Below are positions 26,429 to 34,346 of a DNA stretch of 34,346 nt, in pieces. The notes beneath the pieces are model-generated. The model did not search any database. It was not told the origin of the DNA and was given only the letters and a program-made list of their open reading frames with translations. This stretch comes from Bacteroidota bacterium. Lineage in GTDB: Bacteria > Bacteroidota > Rhodothermia > Rhodothermales > Bin80. Position numbers and translations under genes: made by a program. The DNA lies in contig JAPOTS010000086.1 in NCBI GenBank assembly GCA_026709065.1, positions 1 to 34,346 on the forward strand. Reading direction: 5' to 3'. The stretch's first letter is position 1. Each line of letters opens with the position of its first letter.

Positions 26429-27526
26429 TTACACTTGTTTTCTTATCTCGTTTAGATGTTTTACAATTTGATGACCAATGATGGTTGCTAATTTAACCGG
26501 AACTGCATTACCAATTTGGCGGGCCATTGAGTGTAAATTACCAGTAAAAACAAAATCCTTCGGAAATGTCTGAAGGCTGGCAGCCTCACGAACACTAATT
26601 GCACGATCCTGTTCAGGATGTCCAAAACGACCATTAGAATAACTGATACATCGGGTAGTTAGCCCTGGAGCCGGACGATCCCATGACATGCGCCCATATA
26701 CATCACTATATCCTACCTTATTTAGATGACATTGAAGTCTGAGATGAGGAGGCCAATCCAAGTTACCTCCACCTTCTGGGGTTGCCTTTATGCGCTTCAA
26801 GTTGAGCTCAGAAAGACCAGCAGAACGATGATTTGGAACTTCATCATGTGTTTCACCAGCTGAAAGCTCTGGTAGCCTCCCGATCCAATCTCTAACTGTA
26901 GAAAATTCAGGGTTTGGTGTTCCTGGACCATGAGTTTGGGGAGGAAGTTTTATTCTGCCATGCCGACTTGCAATTAACAGGAATCTTTGACGGCTTTGTG
27001 GTACCCCATACTTCTTAAGATAAACCGATGCATAATCAATTTGATATCCAGCACTCTCAAGCCCATCAATAAATGTATTCAACGGATTCATGCTAACAGA
27101 TACCTTCTGTATTCCAGGAACATTCTCCAAGAAAACAATGTCAGGATTGCACCCCTGAATCAAGCGTAATAATTCTAAGATCAAAGGGATACGTTCATCT
27201 TTATCTGATTGTGGGCGAATGGTATTCTGTTTAGTGAAAGGTTGACATGGAGCACATCCACAAAATAGGATTGGGTTGGGACGTGCTTGATTCACAAGTA
27301 ATTGAGTATCTTTCGTCTCCACTCGTCGAATGTCTTCAGAGAGGAAGGTTGCATTAGGAAAATTTTTCGTGAATGTACGTTTCGCATCCATATCTTTATC
27401 AAGTGCAAAGACGATTTCCATTCCAGCATTCTGAAAGCCTTGACTGGCTCCACCACAACCAGAAAAGAAGTCAAATACCTTGACGAATAGACTTGGATCA
27501 AATGAAGAACATCCACTATGAGCCAT
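26429..27526 (-). CDS. DNA (cytosine-5)-methyltransferase
   Basis: The protein has 365 residues and transfers methyl from S-adenosylmethionine to C5 of cytosine in a specific DNA site. The conserved motifs are all present and in order: I FDFFSGCGGASQGF (17-31), IV APCQPF with catalytic Cys94, VI ENV at 134-136, VIII QSRQR at 177-181, and X QIGNAVPVKL near the C-terminus. The target recognition region between VIII and IX (about 190-290) is short to medium, so the site may be short; it cannot be read from sequence. It leads an operon with the GHKL protein (2-base gap) and receiver protein. No restriction endonuclease gene is adjacent, so it likely marks self DNA for the downstream system. A palindrome just upstream may be an operator. 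Confidence 0.93.
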   Translation of the reverse strand: MAHSGCSSFDPSLFVKVFDFFSGCGGASQGFQNAGMEIVFALDKDMDAKRTFTKNFPNATFLSEDIRRVETKDTQLLVNQARPNPILFCGCAPCQPFTKQNTIRPQSDKDERIPLILELLRLIQGCNPDIVFLENVPGIQKVSVSMNPLNTFIDGLESAGYQIDYASVYLKKYGVPQSRQRFLLIASRHGRIKLPPQTHGPGTPNPEFSTVRDWIGRLPELSAGETHDEVPNHRSAGLSELNLKRIKATPEGGGNLDWPPHLRLQCHLNKVGYSDVYGRMSWDRPAPGLTTRCISYSNGRFGHPEQDRAISVREAASLQTFPKDFVFTGNLHSMARQIGNAVPVKLATIIGHQIVKHLNEIRKQV

Positions 27527-27904
27527 CTATAATGAGTTAGTGATTAACAATCACACAATAAAGTAACCAATTTTTTAAAACTTTCAGTCATTAACTGTCA
27601 TACAACTCAAATTTAAGAAATATCACCCATATTAGTATTGAAGAGCGCTGAACTACCATTCATAGAAAGCCTATTATGGGTTTCCAAAACGATTGGGTGT
27701 TCAACTTGTCATAGGAGCGCTTAGATTGAAGATAGAATTTAAATTACACTATCATTTCCCAAGGTAGAGCTCATGAAAGGATATCTGTTGATGAAAAAAG
27801 GTTATCGGAAGTCAACACAACATCCAGTTCAGTAACAGGATGATGCTCTCAGATTCCTTTCAAAACCTAAATCAAGAATGACAATTAGATGAGAATAGGG
27901 TTGC
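27527..27904. other. Intergenic region upstream of the methyltransferase operon
   Basis: These 378 bases between the methyltransferase start and the crtI stop hold no supported gene. They should contain the promoter of the methyltransferase operon and the transcription end of the carotenoid operon. Apart from the palindrome at 27540-27554 I see no clear element. Confidence 0.5.
27540..27554. promoter_or_regulatory. Candidate operator palindrome upstream of the methyltransferase
   Basis: GTGATTAACAATCAC is a perfect inverted repeat (6-base arms, 3-base centre) lying 14-28 bases before the methyltransferase ATG at 27526. This is where a repressor site or an autoregulating methyltransferase would act. 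No separate controller (C-protein) gene is seen beside it. Confidence 0.4.
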
Positions 27905-29449
27905 TTAAATCTTAAAATCTTCCTTTATAGCATGCATTGTTGCACTTGCTGAGAGTACGACACCGGGCACCCCAGCACCTGGGTGAGTGCCTGCACCGAC
28001 CAAATATAAGCCCTCTATATCCTCGCTACGATTGTGGGGGCGAAACCACGCGGTCTGAGTGATTCGTGGTTCAATACCAAAAGCATTCCCTGCTGTAGAA
28101 TTATACTCCGATTCAAATTCATTCGGAGTAAAGACATGATGAACCTCAATGGATGCTCGTAAATCTTCTAACCCCCATTTTTCCAATGCATCAATCACGC
28201 GATTGGTCATCAATTCTGTTGTAGCCCCCCAGTCTGTATCAGAATATAAGTTTGGAACCGGAACTAAGATGTAGATACTTTCACCCTCAGGGGGAGCCAT
28301 TTCTGGTTCTGTTCGACTTGGCACATGAAGATACATACTAAAATCATCCGCCAATATTTTACGATCAAAAATATCCTGAACTAATCCCTTGTAGCGAGGC
28401 CCTAGTATAATCGTATGGTGCGAAAGCTGAGGATATTTCTTTTTGACACCAAAATATAACAGGAAGCAACTCATGGATTGCTGGATTCGCTTTAAGCGAG
28501 AATCTGTCCAACGCTGACGTTTTTCCTTTGCAAGTAAGTGTCCATAGGTATGTCCAACATCAGCATTGCTGACCACAATGTCTGCGGCAATTCTAGATTT
28601 AACATTTTCGGTTCTATCAATAACTTGAATGCCCGTAGCTCTGGGACGAGACGAAGATCTGTTTTCAACGTCAATCCGTAACGCCGTAGTATTGAGGCGA
28701 ATCTCACCGCCGATATCTTGAAACAGTTGGCCCAAACCCCGAACAAGGCTGTACATACCCCCTTTAGCATACCACACCCCGCCTTCCTTTTCAAGGAACG
28801 GAATCATCAGAAAGATTGATGGAGCACGAAATGGGTTACCACCCAAAAAGAGGGGATGAAATGAATAAAGAAATTGGTGTCGCCAGTTACGAAAGTATTG
28901 CCGAACAAATTGGGACACAGGCATCCATGCCCCAAGATTGAGAACTCGTGGTACAAACCCAATCATCTTGCCTAATGAATCAAAGGGGCGTGCTCCCAAG
29001 CCTTCAGTGATCACGGCTTCATAAATCGGTTGAAGTTTTGTAAAGAATTGCTCAAGGCGTTCTGCATCACGTTGATCAAATTGTGCCATTGAAGCTTTCA
29101 TCTGCGCAAGATCTGAGCGATAGTCTAAATAAGTCCCATCATGAAACCAAACCCGATAAAATGGATCCAGTGGCACAAGATTTACATAGTCTTCTAAGCG
29201 TTTTCCTGCACAATGAAAAATATCTTCTAACAGGGGAGGAGCAGTAATTAAACTCGGCCCAGTATCAAACGTATAGCCAGAGTCAATAATTTGACCAGCC
29301 CTGCCACCGAGTTGATTACGTTGCTCAATGAGTGTAGTTGAGATGCCGGAAGCTTGTAACCGTACCGCGGCAGTTAGTCCTCCAAAACCGCTACCAATGA
29401 CTACAGCACGATGCTGAGATTCAGGGGAATGCTTTGAATTATGAGGCAC
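27905..29449 (-). CDS. crtI: Phytoene desaturase
   Basis: The 514-residue protein desaturates phytoene stepwise towards lycopene and is a membrane-associated FAD enzyme. It shows the N-terminal dinucleotide motif VIGSGFGGLTAAVRL, the GRAGQ and YTFDTGPSL strings that follow, and the C-terminal bacterial-type signature LVGAGTHPGAGVPGVVLSA. The length is normal. The start is a GTG at 29449 overlapping the stop of the CrtE-CrtB fusion by 11 bases. It is the third gene of the cruF to crtI operon. Close paralogues (CrtD, a 3,4-desaturase) share these motifs; position directly after phytoene synthase favours CrtI. Confidence 0.94.
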   Translation of the reverse strand: MPHNSKHSPESQHRAVVIGSGFGGLTAAVRLQASGISTTLIEQRNQLGGRAGQIIDSGYTFDTGPSLITAPPLLEDIFHCAGKRLEDYVNLVPLDPFYRVWFHDGTYLDYRSDLAQMKASMAQFDQRDAERLEQFFTKLQPIYEAVITEGLGARPFDSLGKMIGFVPRVLNLGAWMPVSQFVRQYFRNWRHQFLYSFHPLFLGGNPFRAPSIFLMIPFLEKEGGVWYAKGGMYSLVRGLGQLFQDIGGEIRLNTTALRIDVENRSSSRPRATGIQVIDRTENVKSRIAADIVVSNADVGHTYGHLLAKEKRQRWTDSRLKRIQQSMSCFLLYFGVKKKYPQLSHHTIILGPRYKGLVQDIFDRKILADDFSMYLHVPSRTEPEMAPPEGESIYILVPVPNLYSDTDWGATTELMTNRVIDALEKWGLEDLRASIEVHHVFTPNEFESEYNSTAGNAFGIEPRITQTAWFRPHNRSEDIEGLYLVGAGTHPGAGVPGVVLSASATMHAIKEDFKI

Positions 29450-31346
29450 TTTCGTATATGTTTGATTGATTGATGTTTTGGGATACTTGTCGAAGTTTAG
29501 TGATTCCTTTACGCGCCAACAATATTTTTTTCATCGAAGATGTATGAGCTCGATGGGAGAGATTATTATACTTATTCGTACGGACTTCTTCATGAATTCC
29601 ACGATAAACACGCGCAGCAACAGCAATTGCATGACGCAACCGACTAGGCAAATACGGAATCCCTTCGTAAGCTCTATCATAAGACAAATTTGCCTCCAAG
29701 ATCATCTTTTCAAGTAGAAATATGTAATCAGCCGTGACGATTCCTGTTGCGTCAGCATCCTTTTTTAATTCATACAGAGACTCAGGTGTAAAATTATAAG
29801 TCGTCATATAATCTGTTGGAAGATAGATTCTTCCCATATCTAAATCTTCGCCAACATCACGAATAATGTTGGTCAATTGCATCGCATGACCTAAATCATG
29901 CGCGCGTTCAAGCACCCAAGGCTCAGTGACTCCAAACGCTTGAGTAATCCAATCACCTACTACGGAAGCAACGCGATATGTATATATTTTAAGGTCTGCC
30001 ATAGAAGCATATGTAGGAGGCTCAACATCCATACGCATTCCTTCAATGAGCTCAGAAACCAGTTGATAAGGAATTTCCATTTGTGCCATTCTAGACATTA
30101 CAACATCTGCAACTTGAATTGTAGTTGAATGACCTTCATAAGCAGAACGTGCAATCTCATCCCAGACATTTAGGGTTTCATACGCGTGGCGTATAGATTT
30201 ACATTCTTTATCGACCAAATTATCTGTAAAGCGACAGAACAAATAAATTCCAGTAATGAGTGATCGCTCTTCGGACGGGAAGAGGCGAGAGGCAAATGAA
30301 AAGCTAAGACTATTGCGTTGAAAGAAACTGCTCCACTCAGAAACTGGTCCAAGCTTCTGGGCCCGTGTTGCAATTTGCGAAGCGACTGATAATTGGGCTG
30401 ATTTATGGTTTAATGAATTTTGGCTATGACTGTTAGAGTTGTCCAATCCATTGCTATGGGATGCAAGTCCACATCGGTCAATCCATTTTTCAATGATCTC
30501 TATCATAGCTGGTTGTGCATCTAACTTTTGAATTTGATCCAACAAAGCAGACCCTCGCTCTTCAATCAGACATAACGCAGTTTCAGCCATGGATTGTTGC
30601 TTTTCAGATGAAAAGAATTCGCTGATCGCTTGGTTCGGAGGTTGGTCAAACCATTCAGTCCCATGAGAGCCTAATACAAATGTCCATACTCGATTATTAA
30701 AATCTTGTAGCTTAGGCTTACCGGTATGACCTGTTGGACAGTAGTCAAGAAAATCATCAACTAACTGATAAAGGATTCCAAGATCAATGCCGATTTTTTG
30801 CAACTGTTTAGGTGAATGATCACAGTTACCGCTCCAACTAGGTAACGCAGCAGCAATTCCGAACAGTTGACCGCTCTTCATCCGAACGACTTGCTCGTAT
30901 TTTGCCAGATGATCTTCAACAGGATCATCAGAATTCTGAATGGTTTCTCCACGAACCATAGTCTCAATTGCTACAATGAATTGATTTAAAAATTCATCAT
31001 ATCCTGTTAAGGCTGCAATTCGGTAAGCACCCGTGAGATATAAGTCCCCAACTAAGACTGAAGTCCCAATACCTTTCTTTGCCAATAGAGTCGCTTGATT
31101 ACGACGTTCTAATCCACCATCAAACACATCATCATGGATAATGGACGCTTCATGAACCATCTGAATAGCAAGACATCCAAGCCAAAAATTCTCATCAAGT
31201 TTGCTTTGGCGTTCAGGAGAGACAAAGGAAAAGGATGTGATTGGCCTGAGTAACTTTCCAGAGGGCACTGGAATAGTCATGCCAAGCTTTTCTGCTACTG
31301 CGACACCATTCAAAATTCCCGCCTTCACATTCTCAACAACTGTCAT
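29439..31346 (-). CDS. Fused geranylgeranyl diphosphate synthase - phytoene synthase
   Basis: The protein has 635 residues from the ATG at 31346, 16 bases after the cruF stop (an upstream start at 31406 would overlap cruF). Residues 1-290 are a trans-polyprenyl synthase: first aspartate-rich motif HDDVFD (Asp72, 73, 76) and second LVDDFLD (Asp197, 198, 201), making geranylgeranyl diphosphate. A 40-residue linker, rich in Ser, Asn and His, leads to a phytoene synthase (about 335-610) with both aspartate motifs, TDNLVD (375-379) and RDVGEDLDMGRIYLP (497-501 and on). That half condenses two geranylgeranyl diphosphates to phytoene. Both active sites look intact, so substrate could pass between domains. 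CrtE and CrtB are usually separate proteins. Confidence 0.92.
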   Translation of the reverse strand: MTVVENVKAGILNGVAVAEKLGMTIPVPSGKLLRPITSFSFVSPERQSKLDENFWLGCLAIQMVHEASIIHDDVFDGGLERRNQATLLAKKGIGTSVLVGDLYLTGAYRIAALTGYDEFLNQFIVAIETMVRGETIQNSDDPVEDHLAKYEQVVRMKSGQLFGIAAALPSWSGNCDHSPKQLQKIGIDLGILYQLVDDFLDYCPTGHTGKPKLQDFNNRVWTFVLGSHGTEWFDQPPNQAISEFFSSEKQQSMAETALCLIEERGSALLDQIQKLDAQPAMIEIIEKWIDRCGLASHSNGLDNSNSHSQNSLNHKSAQLSVASQIATRAQKLGPVSEWSSFFQRNSLSFSFASRLFPSEERSLITGIYLFCRFTDNLVDKECKSIRHAYETLNVWDEIARSAYEGHSTTIQVADVVMSRMAQMEIPYQLVSELIEGMRMDVEPPTYASMADLKIYTYRVASVVGDWITQAFGVTEPWVLERAHDLGHAMQLTNIIRDVGEDLDMGRIYLPTDYMTTYNFTPESLYELKKDADATGIVTADYIFLLEKMILEANLSYDRAYEGIPYLPSRLRHAIAVAARVYRGIHEEVRTNKYNNLSHRAHTSSMKKILLARKGITKLRQVSQNINQSNIYESAS

Positions 31347-31362
31347 GGAATCTATTGAGTAA

Positions 31363-32172
31363 TCACAACTGTATTTTGTTTGATAACACAATTCTAAGCC
31401 CACCAATCACTCCAAGTGTCAGAATGACCGCCAGCCAATAGCCTGCCAGTAAAGTCATTCCCAATGACAGTACAATCACAGTGAAGTAGTAAAATTCCAT
31501 GATAGATGGTGGAATTTTATCCGCCATTTTTCCTGTACCTGAATAATGAAAACCAACCATGATCAGTATACCCGTTCCGAACCAGCCAAGTAAATTCACC
31601 AGAGGCATACCGTAATATGGACCTTGATTATACCACACCCAGTAGTTAGTTAGTTCACTCATTGCGGGATCCAATGTTAAATCCCATGCGGTTAATAAAA
31701 ATGAGGCAATGATCCACTGTATGACGGGCACTGTAGATATATGTCTGGCTAACACATAGGCGGGAAACGCCATCATAAACCAGCTAATCGGAATTAATAC
31801 TGGAACCAGATTCAGGACTTTATAGCCCATCAGTGAGGTATATTCATACCCACTAAATGGGAATCCTGTCTTAGTGCCAAGAAGTTCCATCCCCAAAGAG
31901 ATTACTGATGCAATAATTAATGGAGGGAGCCATTTCAATTTGACTCTTGGAATAAGTAGAAGCAAAAGTACTACGGCTGCAAGGATCACATGTCCTCTTG
32001 AAAAAATAATGAATGCAAACCCATAAAATCCAGCTGCATCTGGGTACTCAGCTAAGAGGTTAGGATTAAGCCCAAAAGTGCCAAACCCAAGAAGAACAGT
32101 TAATGTGAATAGCCAAAGTAGAGCTAGGCTTAACCAATCTAAGGTGGTGAAAGCTGAACGAGGCTTAGACAT
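31363..32172 (-). CDS. cruF: Carotenoid 1',2'-hydratase (CruF family)
   Basis: The 269-residue integral membrane protein has about seven hydrophobic helices and belongs to the CruF/DUF422 family. GMELLGTKTGFPFSGYEYTS, AWDLTLDPAMS and the WYNQGPYYGMPLVNLLGWFGTG pattern are typical. CruF adds water across the 1',2' double bond of carotenoid end groups, giving 1'-hydroxy derivatives used for myxol- or salinixanthin-like pigments. It is the first gene of the operon; a TATTAT box lies about 15-20 bases before its ATG on the minus strand, but I could not match a -35 box with confidence. Together with CrtI and the CrtE-CrtB fusion it points to an acyclic or monocyclic hydroxylated C40 carotenoid. 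Confidence 0.9.
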   Translation of the reverse strand: MSKPRSAFTTLDWLSLALLWLFTLTVLLGFGTFGLNPNLLAEYPDAAGFYGFAFIIFSRGHVILAAVVLLLLLIPRVKLKWLPPLIIASVISLGMELLGTKTGFPFSGYEYTSLMGYKVLNLVPVLIPISWFMMAFPAYVLARHISTVPVIQWIIASFLLTAWDLTLDPAMSELTNYWVWYNQGPYYGMPLVNLLGWFGTGILIMVGFHYSGTGKMADKIPPSIMEFYYFTVIVLSLGMTLLAGYWLAVILTLGVIGGLRIVLSNKIQL

Positions 32173-32419
32173 AAAGAGGGTAAATAATACGGTTGATTTA
32201 TTGAGAGAACCTATGAGTAAACATGATCAACTAGTAATTACGCCTTTAATTTTTCAAATATTCGGATTACTAAAATGATAAAACCATGTTCCATAATTAG
32301 ATTACATCATTACAAAATTACGATTTTAAAATATATAGAGATCAATCTAATGGATAGCGTTGAGTAGTATGAGTGATTATAATGATGGCAAGTTGTGAAT
32401 TTGAAATATTTATCTTCAC

Positions 32420-32838
32420 TAAAATCCTTTGCATTTGATTACCCCAGATATTAATGAAGTGAATAACCTGTTAAGTTTTTTGCAGGAGATTGCTAAATCA
32501 GAAGCTATGATCGTATAGATACAGTCTGCCCATAACATTCTCAAATCCATACAACTTGGCGTGAAAATGATCGGATGTCCAACTTTCAGGCGGCTCATTA
32601 GAGCTCTGTTCTCTATCGTATAAGATGTAGAAAACGCCGTCAATGCACATAAATTTGACAAGGATGTGACGGTTGCATTGATAGGATATGCCGTTAATGA
32701 TCCAGTTGAAGCACTGGATCCCATCTAGGAATCTCTATTGCCAAGAAAGCCAAGTGGTGTGGACGATTCCTGAGATCAAATCGTAGACTCCGTTCTGGAA
32801 GGGATTGAGGTCTGGGAGCCAGCTACCCAGGATTAAGT
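32420..32838 (+). pseudogene. Degenerate plus-strand reading frame of unknown family
   Basis: In a single frame, bases 32423-32835 read like protein for about 138 codons (ITPDINEVNNLLSFLQEIA, HNILKSIQLGVKMIGCP, DKDVTVALIGYAVNDPVEAL, DQIVDSVLEGIEVW) but contain TAG, TAA, TAG and TGA before a final TAA. All three stop types occur, so recoding is ruled out. No start and no shift is needed to follow it. The family could not be named; the pattern around HNILKSIQLG vaguely recalls transaldolase-like aldolases, which I do not claim. The rest of the 32173-32896 interval shows nothing else. Confidence 0.4.
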
Positions 32839-32896
32839 GTCCAGTTAGGATATTTCATCCATGTAATTATCTCGGTTCCTCAATTCAATCACTCGA

Positions 32897-33565
32897 TTAT
32901 TGTGGAGGAACCACAATATGAATCATATTACGCTCTTCCTGAAAAATTGACTCTCCAAAAGAACATTTCCTCTTTGGATGCAGATCAGTGTAACTAAAAT
33001 ATGGGGTTTCATAGAAGTTTTTCATAATAAAATCAATGAACCATAACGGGGTCATTGGAGCAGTCACAGGAATCCGGCAGTGAGGGTAATGCCCCAAGGA
33101 AAGATGTGATTTTGGATGACTGAATTTTTGAGAACTGTTGGATCTGGTATCATAGTCAAAACGCAAGAAAAATGGATTGGTATTTGTCACAACAATATCT
33201 CCATCAATTTCATCATCAAAATAAATTTCAGGATTTGTAGAGAACTCATCTAAAGTTGGAGAAGGATAAAACGCCAGTCGATGACGCTTCAGCGATGTTT
33301 CAACAAACTCGTAGTTCATCTGGATCAGCCCACCATCAAGCATTTTGATGTTATAGACTCGCCGGGTAGTCATCAATCTGTATAATTCGAAATAATCACG
33401 CTTTTTCAAGGCATCCGAAAGATACTCTGATCCTCTAAATCGTATCTGGGTTGTTCCTCTACGGCTCGTAAAATACGCGAAATTCTGGTCATCAACTAAA
33501 TTATTTCTCGTTAAATGAGAAATGATTGAGTTAATTTCATTAACAATCTCTATGGGTGACGACAT
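32897..33565 (-). CDS. DUF2290 family protein
   Basis: The protein has 222 residues from the ATG at 33565. The C-terminal half has the conserved DUF2290 strings: HPKSHLSLGHYPHCRIPVTA, then TPLWFIDFIMKNFY. The central region has FFLRFDYD. It has no membrane segment or signal peptide. No catalytic residue set is established for the family; the His- and Ser-rich SHLSLG...CRIP motif is the best candidate for a functional site. It lies five bases downstream of the helicase fragment, so the two were an operon. DUF2290 genes are found in accessory islands, and I infer a defence-related function from the partner. The gene itself looks intact although its helicase is truncated. Confidence 0.75.
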   Translation of the reverse strand: MSSPIEIVNEINSIISHLTRNNLVDDQNFAYFTSRRGTTQIRFRGSEYLSDALKKRDYFELYRLMTTRRVYNIKMLDGGLIQMNYEFVETSLKRHRLAFYPSPTLDEFSTNPEIYFDDEIDGDIVVTNTNPFFLRFDYDTRSNSSQKFSHPKSHLSLGHYPHCRIPVTAPMTPLWFIDFIMKNFYETPYFSYTDLHPKRKCSFGESIFQEERNMIHIVVPPQ

Positions 33566-33570
33566 AATTC

Positions 33571-34254
33571 TTAATCGTCCTCAGAAAGAAGTGTTTGAAG
33601 TTTTGTCACAAGATTATTATCCAAGTCTTCCCGTTGAATGCTTCCAGATTCAACATCCTCAAGTAATTTAGTCAGGTAATTCCCATTTGATTCAAACCGA
33701 TCAATATCTTCAATTCGTGCATCTCGGTGTATAATTCGTAAATGTTTGATCTCCTCTTTCGTTGGATACTTGAATTTTAATTCAAAATTGTTCAACAGCA
33801 AAGAATTATATTCTTCCATTAACTCTTTCATTCCATCACCTATACCAAGTACGCGCACCCATGCCTTACTTCGGGTAATTGCAGTGAAAAGTTGATTACG
33901 AATTTTGGCTAAATTCAATCCTGCATATGGTCCAGAATAACATTCATGTGCATTGATGATATATACCATTGAAGCCTCGTTACCTTTTGCACGATGGGCA
34001 CCTGTAAAAATGATTGATTCTTTGGAATGAACGAAAATATCAGGGCTGGTCGTAATACCAGCAAGATGGTTATTGATTCCCATGTCTAAGAGGTGAGCGC
34101 GAACATGCCCAACATTTTTTCGGGTAGTAAGTGGATCTGGGTTGATAACAATGATGTCTTCGTAACAAAGCTCATCCTTTGATAAATTGTCAGCTATTTT
34201 CTTAGCCAACCATTGCGTTTGCTCCACTGTATCATCAAAACAAATGAACTTAAC
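33571..34254 (-). pseudogene. C-terminal remnant of an SF1 (UvrD-like) helicase
   Basis: The open frame runs from an in-frame TAG at 34255-34257 to the stop at 33571. The sequence directly after that TAG is already helicase-like (VKFICFDDTVEQTQWLAKKI), so the frame is cut rather than started here; the first usable start is a GTG at 34227. Motif V (GAHRAKGNEASMVYI) and motif VI (NQLFTAITRSKAW) of the UvrD_C_2 lobe are intact. The Walker A, Walker B and most of lobe 1 (several hundred residues) are missing, and the 92 bases up to the window edge show no continuation in any minus-strand frame. A functional ATPase is therefore not possible. It precedes the DUF2290 gene by five bases. Confidence 0.8.
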
Positions 34255-34275
34255 CTATATTGGACACTTTGATAG

Positions 34276-34336
34276 TTGAAAATAAATGCGTTTTTTAAAA
34301 TATACGCATCTTTCTCGTATATGTCTTAATTTTCAA
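34276..34336. repeat. Nested inverted repeats at the broken end of the helicase gene
   Basis: TTGAAAAT (34276-34283) and ATTTTCAA (34329-34336) are perfect inverted arms. Inside are two competing stems: ATGCGT (34286-34291) with ACGCAT (34304-34309), and ATATACG (34300-34306) with CGTATAT (34316-34322). The structure starts about 20 bases beyond the point where helicase homology stops, so it may mark a deletion or insertion junction. Confidence 0.45.
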
Positions 34337-34346
34337 GGATTCTCCA

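Noticed and set aside
20195-27526. Reading the methyltransferase/SNF2 locus as DISARM
   Set aside because: DISARM core genes drmA, drmB (DUF1998) and drmC (phospholipase D) are absent; only a methylase and a SNF2-type helicase resemble it.
32419-32724. Minus-strand open frame of 101 codons
   Set aside because: Its translation is low in structure and Ser/Thr-rich; the opposite strand reads more like decayed protein, so the frame is probably an antisense shadow.
32420-32838. Transaldolase-like identity for the degenerate frame
   Set aside because: The resemblance is limited to a short helix-strand pattern; the Schiff-base lysine context and the NPS motif could not be placed.

Overview
The window looks like chromosomal DNA from an aerobic, pigmented member of the Bacteroidota/Rhodothermota/Balneolota group. 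I infer this from proteins with type IX secretion (T9SS/Por) C-terminal sorting domains, two PorV/PorQ-like barrel proteins, starts that mostly lack a Shine-Dalgarno sequence, and a carotenoid cluster with CruF and CrtI. No rRNA, tRNA, CRISPR array or complete insertion sequence was seen.

Layout. 1-991 holds the 5' part of a secreted fibronectin-III protein with a 10-G tract. 1401-2672 is a DoxX-esterase fusion. 3216-5017 is a coupled pair of SMC/OLD-like ATPase and PIN-domain nuclease. 5819-10423 encodes a 1534-residue secreted spondin/Calx-beta-like protein with a T9SS tail. argH, an AI-2E family permease and a GlsB-like membrane protein follow. 13377-18913 is a tightly packed envelope operon: site-2 protease, lipoprotein, Asp-box beta-propeller with sorting domain, and two PorV-like proteins. 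A class I aspartate aminotransferase comes next (18971-20173).

20195-27526 is the most striking region. It is one transcription unit running C5-DNA methyltransferase, a 981-residue protein with two GHKL ATPase domains (Hsp90/MORC-like at the N-terminus, sensor-kinase-like at the C-terminus), a receiver-domain protein with a large unknown C-terminal half, and the remains of a SNF2-family helicase. It reads as a methyltransferase-linked defence system wired through two-component-type signalling. Its helicase is dead in this genome: I can read two single-base frameshifts, two nonsense codons, and loss of both the N-terminus and the second RecA lobe.

27905-32172 is a carotenoid operon: cruF, a CrtE-CrtB fusion, then crtI. 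The right end carries a degenerate reading frame with five stops (32420-32838), a DUF2290 protein, and the C-terminal third of an SF1 helicase cut off by a stop beside nested inverted repeats. The window thus mixes housekeeping and envelope genes with three defence-like loci, two of them visibly decaying.
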